A stretch of DNA of 64,000 nucleotides from Piper betle (taxonomy: Eukaryota > Streptophyta > Magnoliopsida > Piperales > Piperaceae). Every line of letters starts with the position of its first letter. Position 1 is the stretch's first letter. A program made the translations under genes and the position numbers. Where the stretch lies: the NCBI GenBank assembly GCA_033002965.1, contig JAURVB010013145.1, positions 168,778 to 232,777 on the forward strand. The letters are read 5' to 3'. Below the pieces are notes generated by a model. That model was given only the letters and a program-made list of their open reading frames with translations, was not told the DNA's origin and did no database searches. This document shows, piece after piece, positions 39,551 through 50,219 of the stretch.

Positions 39551-39622
39551 ATGCCCCAACGTCCATGCCTACACCAAGGAGGGCAAATTAAGAAGGCTTC
39601 CACAGGAGTTCTGCAAAACATT

Positions 39623-42600
39623 ATGAGGACTCTTTCCTTCTCCCACCTCTGCCTCTTTCTCCTGTGCGCTACCCCTCTTATCCTCCTCATTACCCACAAC
39701 CTCCTCCGGCCGGAAACTGCCAATCGCCGGCAGCTTCTTGACTGTTCCCAATATGCTCCATGGTGCACGTCCAAGAACAGGATTCAATACTCTTCCTTCA
39801 TTTCTCTTCACAGCAGCCCATTCCCCGACAACTCCGACCACCTCAACACCGTCCCCCACCACCCCCTCGACCCGCTCACCGTCCGGGAAATCCTGGTTGT
39901 CCGGTCCATCATCTTCTCCTACCGGCTCTCTTCTTCGTCCTCTCCCCCTCCATCCATGCTATGGACCTTGATGAACCGGACAAGTCCGAGGTCTTGAAGT
40001 GGAAGAAGGGAGACCCGCTTCAACCTAGACGAGCCTTTGTCATCGCCTTTCTAGACGGACAGTCCCACATGCTGTGGGTGGACATTGAGTCCGGCAAAGT
40101 TACCCGGCATGAGGTCAGTTCCGCATCCGGGTACCCGTTGTTCACGACCCAGGACTTGGCCACTGCCTTGTCGGTCCCACTGGCGGATCCGACCTTTAAT
40201 CGAACCATTCTTGCCCATGGGGTTCTTCCGTCCGAGATCAATTGTGTTCCCCTGCCTGCTGGGTGGTACGGACAGTTTGAGGAAGGTCGGAGGCTGATCA
40301 AAGTTACATGCTTCTCCGGGGAGGACACAGGCAACTTTTATATGCGACCGATCGAAGGGATCATGGCAGTTGTTGATGTTGATGCTCGGAAGATTGTCCA
40401 GCTGACTGACCATGGATCAAACATACCGATACCAACGTCAAGGAACACCGACTACCGCTATGTGGCACAATCAGGTCTGAAGATGAACGCACTACCTGTA
40501 AACCCGATGTCCATGGAGCAACCAAAGGGTCCGAGTTTCAGGATTGAGGACAGGCACATGATTAAGTGGGCAAATTGGGAGTTCCATCTCAAGCCGGATC
40601 CTCGGGCGGGGGTGATCATTTCCCGGGCCACTGTCCTAGACACGGAAACGGGCCAGCCGAGGAGTGTGATGTACAAAGGGTTTTCGTCCGAATTACTTGT
40701 ACCGTATATGGACCCGACCCAGGACTGGTATTTTAGAGCTTACCTTGATGCCGGCGAGTATGGACTTGGTCTGACGGCCATGCCACTTGACCCATTAAAC
40801 GACTGTCCGAGACATGCTTACTATATGGATGGCATATTCACAGCTGCCGATGGCCGGCCATTCGTTCAGCCCAACATGGTGTGCATATTTGAGCGGAATT
40901 CGGGTGACATAGGGTGGCGCCATGCCGAGAGTCCGATCACCGGGAAAAAGGTAAACGAACTAAGTTGTAGAAGCAAATAAAAAAGTGGTATGCTAATTAA
41001 TTTATACTGAAAATCATCAGATAAATAAAAAATTAATAACTGGGAAAACGCTTCGACTTTTGACAGCTGAAAAGAAACATATACTACGTTCTTTGATAAC
41101 CAGATGTAGAAATACATCAACTAAAAAAAGCCTTTAACTAGTACGTGCTGGGAACTTGAAATTTCCTTTCAAGCTATGCTGATTAATGATCACAAAACAA
41201 ACAAAGCTCAATAATACAAAGACATAAAAATTATCAGAAAACATCCTGCGCCCAAAGTACAGGCTTAAAGTCAAAGTTTATAGCTCCCAAAGCAATGATT
41301 AAAGGATCAAACTTAATTAGTAACAACCTCATGTACATCAACATATTTTAACAAGTAAACGAATTCTGTATTCTTTTTTAGGAGTTCACTAATATCGTCA
41401 TGTGTAGCAGATTCTTGAGTCGAGGCCCAAAGTGACGCTTGTAGCTCGCATGGCAGCAGCAGTGGGCAACTACGACTACATCGTTGATTGGGAGTTCCAA
41501 ATGGACGGTCTCATCCGCATCAAGGTAAACAACGCAACTAATATAATTACGGATTATTTTTATCATATAATTCCCGAAAACAAGAGTATGTTAATGACAA
41601 AAAATTTAAAACTAAGCTAGAAGATAATAATTTAATTAAATAATTTTTAAGACTAGTTTCAAAATTTAGAAAATTTTAAATAAAATAACCTAAAAATTTT
41701 CGGGGTTTTATAACATGATTCCCAAAGCAAAATCATCATGACAATTGATCTATATCAAACAATCTAACCACATGTTTCTGAGTTCCCAAGTTCTCGCCCT
41801 AATATATATATTAAAAATCTTATTCTTTGTCTTTATAAAATATTTATCAATATAATTTTTGTTCAAGGTAAATATGGTTCTACGTACTTAATTCTGATGT
41901 GGTACTATATATACATATAATTTGTTATTTTGTTTCACCCTGTATAGGTGGGACTCACAGGCATGCTACTGGTGAAAGGAACCACGTACAAGAATATGAA
42001 CCAAGTACCTCAGGAGGAAGACCTGTATGGCACTCTGGTGTCCGAGAACGTAATCGGAGTGATCCATGACCACTTCATCACCTTCCGGTTGGACATGGAT
42101 GTGGACGGACCAAACAACTCGTTTGTCAAGGTTCACCTGGAAAGGCAGGAGAATCCAGCCGGGTCTATGAGGAAAAGCATCATGCGGGCAAGGAAACAAG
42201 TGATCAAGTCCGAGAAAGACGCCCAAATCCGGTTCAAGCTCTACGACCCGTCCGAGTTCCACATTATAAACCCCTCTCGCCTTTCCCATGTTGGCAACCC
42301 CTCTGGCTACAAGATTGTCCCCGCCGGGACCGCCGGCAGCCTCCTCGATGCAGCCGATCCACCTCAGGTCCGAGGCGCCTATACCAACAACCAGGTAATT
42401 ATTTTTCCCCAAACTGATGAAGTAGAGTTCCTCTATCCGATGAATATTATAGTTGAATTTCTTCCCGAGGCAACTGAAAATTTATTTATAAAACATATTA
42501 TAACCTTCGAAAAAATGAGAAGAATATAGGAGAAAACTTTAAGTCGTTTTAATTTTCCTTTAAAAAATCTTGATCTGGGGAGCTTGATTATATTGTTGCA

Positions 42601-42985
42601 GATATGGGTGACTCCTTACAGTAGTAGTGAGCAATGGGCAGGGGGACTATTTACCTGTCAGAGTAAGGGTGAAGATACACTAGGGGTTTGGTCCAACAGG
42701 TAATGATACTTACAAGATTTAGCATTTTATTTTCTAGTTGCAGATGTGATAATAATTTCTATAACAAAGTGCAGAGACAGGGAGATTGAGAACAAGGACA
42801 TTGTGATGTGGTATACATTAGGTTTCCACCATGTACCTTGTCAGGAGGACTTCCCAATCATGCCCACTGTGCAGTCCAGCTTTGATCTCAAGCCTGCCAA
42901 TTTCTTTGAAAGGAACCCCATACTAAGGGCAGCACCCTATGTGGAGAAGGACCTTCCAGTTTGTAAGGCAGTGGCTTTCTCCTGA
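39623..42985 (+). CDS. Primary (copper) amine oxidase, secreted type, with a frameshift in exon 1
   Basis: Exons are 39623-40950, 41411-41524, 41948-42394, 42602-42699 and 42775-42985. The product would be about 731 residues and oxidises amines such as putrescine to aldehyde, hydrogen peroxide and ammonia. A hydrophobic N-terminus after MRTLSFSHL looks like a signal peptide. The N-domain motif [12 protein letters not shown] follows. Catalytic residues are present: the base Asp in YLDAGEYG (40741-40764), the topaquinone precursor Tyr in GNYDY (codon 41471-41473), and copper ligands HDH (42065-42073) and GFHH (near 42827). Exon 1 is broken: two extra bases in a CTCTCTTCTTC run at 39926-39937 shift the frame, so HHPLDPL and LDEPDK lie in different frames. 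This is a recent pseudogene, an assembly error, or a gene starting from the downstream ATG at 39961 without the signal peptide. Splice signals are all GT-AG. Confidence 0.88.
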
Positions 42986-44769
42986 AAGTGTTCAACATTG
43001 GAGCTTGTTGATAGTAGTATTTAAGTCTACCACCAGTAGATTTTGCTAGAATGTAGTTAGGTATTGCTCTTCTTTTTTTAAAAAAAACTATTAATTCTTA
43101 CAAAATGTACCAATCAAATGCTTTTTGATTGTTACAATCAATATTGAAGGACGGAGCCCGCTCTGTTATGCAAACACCGTGCACGCGCTTGGTATGTGGT
43201 CATTTTTTTCTGAATGTGGTCAGTATTTAATAGATGCATATATGGCTTTTAGTTACATTTGTGTGCGCAGTTGCATCGAATGCTATTCATTATTGATATA
43301 TATGCATATTTATTTTATCAGCAACATTTCTAGAAATACCATTTCGAGTAAATAACACAAGAAATATTATTTCTACCAATTTCCGATCTAGAATTAGGCC
43401 TCATTATTTTCGTGGCTGAATAACTTCACCATGGTTTATATTTCCGGCTCAAATTACAGCCCCGGTTGATGCAATTTCACCGAGTTATGTCACCAGCATC
43501 CCCTTCATTAAGGCTACAATCAAGATAATGAAACTTCCACACACTCATGTTTGATTTGTGAGAAAGATGATAGAAAAAAAAAAGAAAACCCTTTCCAAAA
43601 GTTTTCATATATGTCATTCTCTATAAGCATGCCGCTAGGCGCACTATATCAAGCCAGCAGGTCTCTACAGTTAATAAGTAATGTCTCCCAGAGTGTTGTA
43701 TGTAGGTACCACCTCCACTGTGGAGGGATTATCCCACTTGTGCGAAAATAGTTTTTCTTTTCTTTTCTCAAACTGAGAGAGGAATACACCTCTCTTTTCT
43801 TTCTCTTCTTTTTCTTCCTCAAAAACCAACCACAACCCTAGCTTTCCAAAACCCAATTCCACCAAGTGCCCAATACAGGAACTCCCAAACATAAATTTGC
43901 AGGCTGTCTCTAACTCACTTTTAAAAGGAGCATTACATGTTACACTACATAAAATCATACTCCAATCACACATATTTACATGAACAACTCACTAGCGTTC
44001 ATGCTGGTCAGTTCCACCACCCTACTTGAGGAACTAATAAAGTTAAAACAACTAAATATTACAATGAAAAAACTATAAACGAACCCAACTTTGATAATCC
44101 TGCTGCTTATGACCTCACAGTGATAGTACAAACTACCCTGACTTGTATCCTAGTTTAGCAAGTATACTGAACATTTTGCTAAGAGATTAATTACTCACTG
44201 ACAGTTAGAGATTGACATTGGTTAATGACTACTATATGAGATGGGCTGTAAGTCTCCCAAAATGGCTAGCCTAGTCATTTTGAGCTGCAGCCGAGGCCTA
44301 CAAAACTTACCGAGAAAGATGCTGCACCCTATGCCTCATATCCAAAATCCTACTACTTAATTCATTCCACGTCTACGCATTCTACCATTTGCCATGCGCC
44401 TAGAACCGATCTCAAAAGAATGTTAGAATGAATGAGCAGGTCACCGCTAATCAATTCGAAGCTTCTACACACAACCAAAACTCACAGCTATTCAATGCAA
44501 AGCTTCTTAACACAACCAAAACATTTTGACAGAAAATTATAAGTAGGAATCTAAACAGGATAACAAATAGATAACCCAATCCTGACATTTCATAGAAAAT
44601 AGACTCCAGAACATTTTTATCCCTGGTTAAAACACCAAAGTCAAGTTGACAACCTCACGTAACAAGTCTTCCTGAACAGAGTATAATGCCATGCCACAAT
44701 CAGAAAAAATTCAAATGCCTCTAAGCTCAAACCCTATTTCAAAAATGCTAACAAAACAAGTAACCACCT
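42986..44769. other. Spacer between convergent amine oxidase and P1 genes
   Basis: The region holds the 3' ends of two convergent genes. No further gene is supported. Purine/pyrimidine-rich segments at 43750-43830 give chance open frames. Confidence 0.4.
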
Positions 44770-45388
44770 CTAGTCAAACAAACTGAAGCCCATGTCATCA
44801 TCACTTTCTTCCTTGGGCTCTTCCTGCAAGCACAAAGCACATAAAAAACAAACTCATCATCCCATCTGAAACCCCTATGCATAATGTGCAAAATATAAAA
44901 AACCCGCAAAACACACACCTTCTCTTCAGCTGGAGCAGCAGCAGCCGGAGCAGCGGCACCGCCGGCAGCCGGGGCAGCAACGGCAACAGCACCACCGCCC
45001 CCACCTAGCCCAAAAGAAGACCAAACTCAAAAGTCAGGCACAAAGACCAAAAGAAAAGCATTGTCCGACAGAACATAAGCGCAAGACCAAACCAATACCG
45101 GATCCAACATTCATGATGAGGTCCTCCACGCTCCTCTTCTGGAGAAGCTTGGCGAAAAGACCCGGCCAGTACGCCTCAACCTTGACGTTGGCAGCTTCCA
45201 CCAAAGTGCAAATCTTCTCGGCCTGCAATCAAATCCGATTTTCATTTACGGCAATAAAGAACAAATTCTGATTAGGAAAAAAAAATTGAGTGGTTGGGAG
45301 GGAGTTGGAGAGGAGTTACGGTGATGGGTATGTCCTCGTCGTGGAGGATCAAGCATGCGTAGGTGCAGGCCACTTCGCTGATCGACAT
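44770..45388 (-). CDS. RPP1: 60S acidic ribosomal protein P1
   Basis: Exons (high to low) are 45388-45320, 45222-45099, 45004-44919 and 44823-44770, giving 110 residues, the standard length. The N-terminal helical domain ([20 protein letters not shown]...) pairs with P2. The middle is an Ala/Gly/Pro hinge ([15 protein letters not shown]). The conserved C-terminal tail [13 protein letters not shown] recruits elongation factors and is the target of casein kinase. The protein sits in the ribosomal stalk in the cytosol. All introns are GT-AG and phases close without breaks. It converges on the amine oxidase gene. It is a housekeeping gene, and nothing unusual was seen. Confidence 0.96.
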
Positions 45389-45439
45389 GGCCGTCGTGGA
45401 GGGGGAGAGAGCGGCGGCGGGTTGAGGGGGGTTCCGAAG

Positions 45440-45487
45440 ATCAGCGGGAAGAGGCGTCTAGGGTTGTCTGTTGGAGAGGTTTTATAG
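45440..45487 (-). promoter_or_regulatory. P1 core promoter: TATA box and telo-box-like motif
   Basis: On the minus strand CTATAAAACC lies at 45487-45478, about 90-100 bases before the ATG. ACAACCCTAGACG follows near 45467-45455; it resembles the AACCCTA telo-box that is frequent in plant ribosomal protein gene promoters. Confidence 0.6.
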
Positions 45488-47201
45488 TGGGGTCCGTTAT
45501 AGTCTTATAGGGGTATGAATATATTGTATTTTTATGGTAAATAATAATAATTATCCTATAATATTTAAAATTTGTGTATCCCTGTATGTATGTATGTAAT
45601 ATGAATGGAACAAATAGAACTGTATAGATGATAACACACACCGTAAGTAAAATTTTAAAACTATCATTAAGGATATTTAATGCATGGTCAATTGCTTACA
45701 ATTAATTGGGTCTCATAGCTATTTTCATAATAAGACCTTCGTATAATATACTACTTTGCAACTTGCACGGCTCGCTGGCTTAGATATAAGCTATGATTGA
45801 TTTTAAATATATATATTATATTTAAATAAAATATTAATTATAATTATTTGATTGTCTTATTATAATTTTTTCCAAATAATTAAATAGACTCTTATTAATA
45901 AAAAATTACAAATTAAAATTAGGCGGGTTTAAACCCAGATCTTTTATCGTAAAAGATATTTTGTAATTTTGTCCAAAATTTTTTATTTTAAAAAATTAAG
46001 GTCAAGAAGATTCGAACATGTGACCCTTTATACGATACATTTTTATAGTATTTATAATTTTTTTAATATTTTGATTATTTAATTCTCTTATTTTTAATTT
46101 TTAATTGGTGAATTCTCCTTTTCTTAATATAAGAGTAAATTTTATTAAAAAAATAAAAATAAAACATTAAAAAACATATAAAAATATTCTCTTAAATAAA
46201 GTATGATAAAAAAATATACAACAATTTCACAAATTAAAAATTTAGTAAAAAATATATGCAAATATAAAGCTATCATGTTAAATGTCAAATGTGAATTTTC
46301 TTGCACAAAAAACGATTCAAATTTCTAACCGTCCCTCAATTTTTAATCACTAATTTTATACTTAAATTCTTTTTAATTAGTTAAAGTTATACATTAAATT
46401 TTTATTATTTCCTATGTTATACAGTAAGTAGTTATTTATCTAATCGGGTCCCAACTTGCTGGTTGCATTGAACCTTTTTGCCACTGTTTCTTGCCCAACA
46501 GATTAGACGAAGATTTAATCGTTGTAAAATTTATTTTCTGTTGCGCGTAGAATATAAAAAAAGTTCCCATAGATAAAACCCTACTCAAATCAATTGAATA
46601 TACGATACATTACTTATCCAATAATACCAAAGTGGAAAATACTCATCGATACGGCAACGCAGCCAAACATATCAAACCGTAATGACATAAACAGGAAACC
46701 ATGTAGCCTATTATTGACCAGGAGGGATCAAGAATAATAAGGAGACGATCCAATTACGCCATCAAGTGGAGGTTGAAATTATACTCTATCGCAGCCGGTG
46801 GCTGTCAACATTCATGTCTATATATATAAATAACAATTACTTGTTCATGAATCATGATGTCTGATTTGGCTTCCACATAAACAAATTGATAACGAAGGAA
46901 CAAATTAATTGCCATGAGCTAAAAATATCGATTCTTTCTTCCACAAACATTAATAATTGGACCCTGAATAAATCGTTTTAATTGCTCCTATGTAAGAGGA
47001 AAATACCCTAAACAAATCCAAACTTAACAATTATAAAAAGAATTCAGAAGAAAAGAGAAAGAGATGATTTCATGAGGTTGGACCGATTCACTCTTAATTG
47101 TTTTTACATAAAAGCAAAAACACCCCGAATAAATCTAAGCTTTACAAATATTAAAAAAATCAGAACATAGAAAAGAAGAAGATTACATAAGGAGGATTTA
47201 G
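45488..47201. other. AT-rich intergenic DNA
   Basis: No gene is supported. The stretch 45800-46440 is extremely AT-rich. A TATA-like run TATATATATAAATAA lies at about 46818-46832, upstream of the open frame at 47202. Confidence 0.4.
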
Positions 47202-47507
47202 GTGCCGCACTTCTTTTTCTTCACCAATGATGAAGATTTATCTCAACTATGTCATGTCCATGTTGCAGGGCCAGTAGCAGGAAAGGGAGGAGAGGGAGAG
47301 GATGTTATTCGCCTCGCCAGAGGATTTTGGATGAAGAAGAACATGAAGGGTGAAGGCGTGGAGAAGCAAAAAGAAGTGCAGGATGTTCCGCAATTGCTGC
47401 TTAAATTCTTGAAGGAAGAAGTCGAGGAAGTTATATCATGCTTGCTTGGTGTTTTATCGGAGGTGGATGGAGGCGTTTATCCAATATTACAGTGGGGTCA
47501 GAAATAA
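47202..47507 (+). CDS. Small unrecognised open frame (101 codons)
   Basis: The frame encodes a hydrophilic, acidic/basic mixed peptide (GKGGEGEDVIRLARGF, KEVQDVPQLLLKFLKEEVEE) with a possible amphipathic helix in its second half. I do not recognise it. It lies alone in AT-rich DNA, with a TATA-like run 370 bases upstream but no other support. The opposite strand is also partly open. It may be a gene relic or chance. Confidence 0.2.
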   Translation: MPHFFFFTNDEDLSQLCHVHVAGPVAGKGGEGEDVIRLARGFWMKKNMKGEGVEKQKEVQDVPQLLLKFLKEEVEEVISCLLGVLSEVDGGVYPILQWGQK

Positions 47508-47903
47508 CAAAGTGCGAGGAGAAGGAAGAAACGCGAGCGGAGAGAAAAAAACCATTCTTATATATAGTGTAGTAGATAGATTTATTATTATTATTATGTG
47601 TTAGAGTTTGATTCACGTCTAAATTTAGTATAAATTTACTAAATTGGTTCTAATTTAAAGTAAAGTATTTATGTGCATATTCCAGTTTAGGTTTAGGTAT
47701 TTAATATTGGATTGAATTCAAGTTTTATAAAACTTGAACTAGACTAACCTTTTGACAATACTAATTCAAACAACGTTCACAGAGAATACTTGTGGTTTTC
47801 TCTCAAAAACTTCATTTTCAAATACATTAAAAATATATTATTCAAAGGGAAAGATTTTTAATTGTGCCTCAAGTGCGCCCTATATTGATTGGTCCATGTA
47901 GAG

Positions 47904-49454
47904 TGATAAGTGCCTCTTTTAGAGTGATAACTGCCCATACTAATATGCTTAATGATGTTTAGTTTTCGAGGATTTTTTGGTGTTTTTATTGTATTTTTGG
48001 TGATTTTTATTAGTTTAGAAGATTATGGTATTTATAGAAATTATTAGTTTTAGTTTTTATATTAAGGTATTAATTTAATTTTAATCTATGTTGAATATTT
48101 GAAGATGATTAGAGTAGAAAAATTGAGAAGAAAGTATGGGAAAATAAAAAAATTCAATTTAATGGAGAAAAAATAGTAAGTCATCAATTGTGGAGGAGGA
48201 GCCCTTCTTGGTTATTTAAAGAACTGATCAGGAAACTAGAAAAACACAGATCTATCAATTATGGAAGAGAGAGCCTGATCTGGAAAGAACTAGCATCCGA
48301 ATGGCAGGAAACTCATAGGAAAACACTAGTTGCTATTTTTCCGATTTTCTTATAGCATCTAGAGGCTAGTCTAATGTCCGCAGGTTGGGAGCAAACATAC
48401 TATACAAAAAAATTTTAAATTAAGAATCTTCATGGATATGGACTCTCATTCATGGAGACCTATATATAGATGAAAATAACACAAAATTGGGGATTTTTTT
48501 TCTTTTCTATTCTCTTTTGAAATTCTTCTCAATGTTTTTGGTTTTCTCCAATGCGGAATGAAAAGAGGATTGACGATTTAAAAGAGGAGTAATCGTAAAA
48601 GAGTTTATTTTTCTTATCTCCTTTTATAGTTTTATTGTAATATCTATATGACTTGTTCAAGTATGCCTCTTTTTATGGTTCTATTTTCTTATTTTATAGA
48701 TTAAGTTTTATTATGTTAGAGATGAGATGAGCCTTAAATCAATGTGTTAATAATTATTTTAATTGAAATTTATTTGTTATTTTCTTTAGGAAAGTTGCAT
48801 TTTTTTATGTTTAATGCTTTTATTTTTTGGTTAATTGTTAAAGCATAGTGAAGTCGGGAAGAGAAACCATGTTAAATAATTAAATAATTGAATGATAAAT
48901 AGATTATACCCTATCTATGGGGGATCTACAAGACACAACCATAAATTTAATACAAGTGTCTTGTTAGGAGTTGTAGGAAGCTTTTGACATCAGTTTAAAT
49001 CATGTATGAGAGAAGAATTTAATAATAAGGAATTCATGAAGCTTAATTAATGGAGGATAGTGCACCAAAAAGGGTATATAATATTGAGACGATTTAATAT
49101 AGTTAATTAGTGCACGAAAGAGGTAATTATATATTAAGAACTCTACTGTTTCATAAATTGTAATAATTAATTCCATAATTATAATTATTTTGTCACCTAA
49201 TTGGTTTTAGGGGATTTGACTATCTAGCATATTATTCGCATATTAAGAAAAACCTTAATCTTAGATTACACTCTTGTTTTCTTTTTAGACTTTATTTTAG
49301 ATTAGAATTTAGTTAGCTAAACATCCTAAAAATTCATTTTCTCTAACTCTAGGTAAATTGATTTGAGAATTTTAATTGAGTGAATAACTAGTCTCCATGG
49401 GAACGATACTCTACTCTCTACTTTATTGTTTGATTACGATGAGTATACTTGTCA
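47904..49454 (+). repeat. LTR-like segment, possibly Athila/Tat Gypsy
   Basis: The stretch starts with two close copies of AGAGTGATAA (TGATAAGTGCC, TGATAACTGCCC). It ends with CTCCATGGGAACGATACTCT and ACTTGTCA, wording seen at the U5 end of Athila/Tat LTRs. No matching target duplication (TAGAG against TTATA), primer site or second LTR was found. Family and limits are inference. Confidence 0.35.
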
Positions 49455-50219
49455 TTATATTAAATTTGAATCATGGAGTCTACCTGGATATCACTAATCA
49501 TCTTAACAAATAGAACAAACTAACTTTATTTCGAAGGATTCATATGCTCGATTAATCTCACAATGCAAAACCCGGTTGACAAAACGTGAAAAATAGCCAT
49601 AGACTAAAAAAGGTGGTTGGAGCCTATTATGACACCTAGTTTGAGAACTTGGCAAAAAATTATATTTTCCATCATATGTTAAGTAGGTTCTGTATACACA
49701 CTTGATAGCCATTGTGAAACCCAACTAGTAGTGTAACACCTTGAATCTGGTTCACCCATGAATCATATTAGAATTGTTACAGTCGAGTCGAGTCACATCC
49801 AAATTTATAAATTTGAAAGACTCAAATGAGAAACTAGACAGAAACAACCCTCTTTACATCTAGAAAAATGAAGAAAAGATGAATTGATGCGTGCAACAAT
49901 TTAATAAAGAGCTACATGCAATGCCATGTCATGAGAATGCCCAACATGCAACAAAATAAAAATATAAATAAATAAAATAAGGGAGTAAGTATATCAAAAC
50001 AATTGATGAAGCCAAACTCTGAATGTCTCATTGAGACTTGATATTATGTTTGATTTGCTGATCCCTAAGCCGGTGAGGGCATACATGAACACGTATCAAC
50101 AAAGATAAAAGCACGAAAGGAGAACAACGGTGCACTGAGGACAAGTATGTGTAGCAACTAGCTATTTTTCCACCAAGTCGACCTAATATACATGAAACAA
50201 GACACATATATATATATAT
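49455..50219. other. Spacer with a possible LTR start
   Basis: TGTAACACCTTGAATCTGG at 49732 has the form of a Gypsy LTR start, preceded by AGTAG. A partner end followed by AGTAG could not be found. A short (AT)n run at about 50206-50219 borders the fold-back element. Confidence 0.3.

Noticed and set aside
39760..39960. N-terminal extension of the second amine oxidase frame
   Set aside because: Its Pro/His/Arg-rich sequence is not like amine oxidases. The homologous N-terminus lies in the other frame from 39623.
45900..46030. tRNA-like strings (GGGTTTAAACCC, GATTCGAACATG)
   Set aside because: No cloverleaf can be formed; the strings resemble retroelement or organelle-derived debris.
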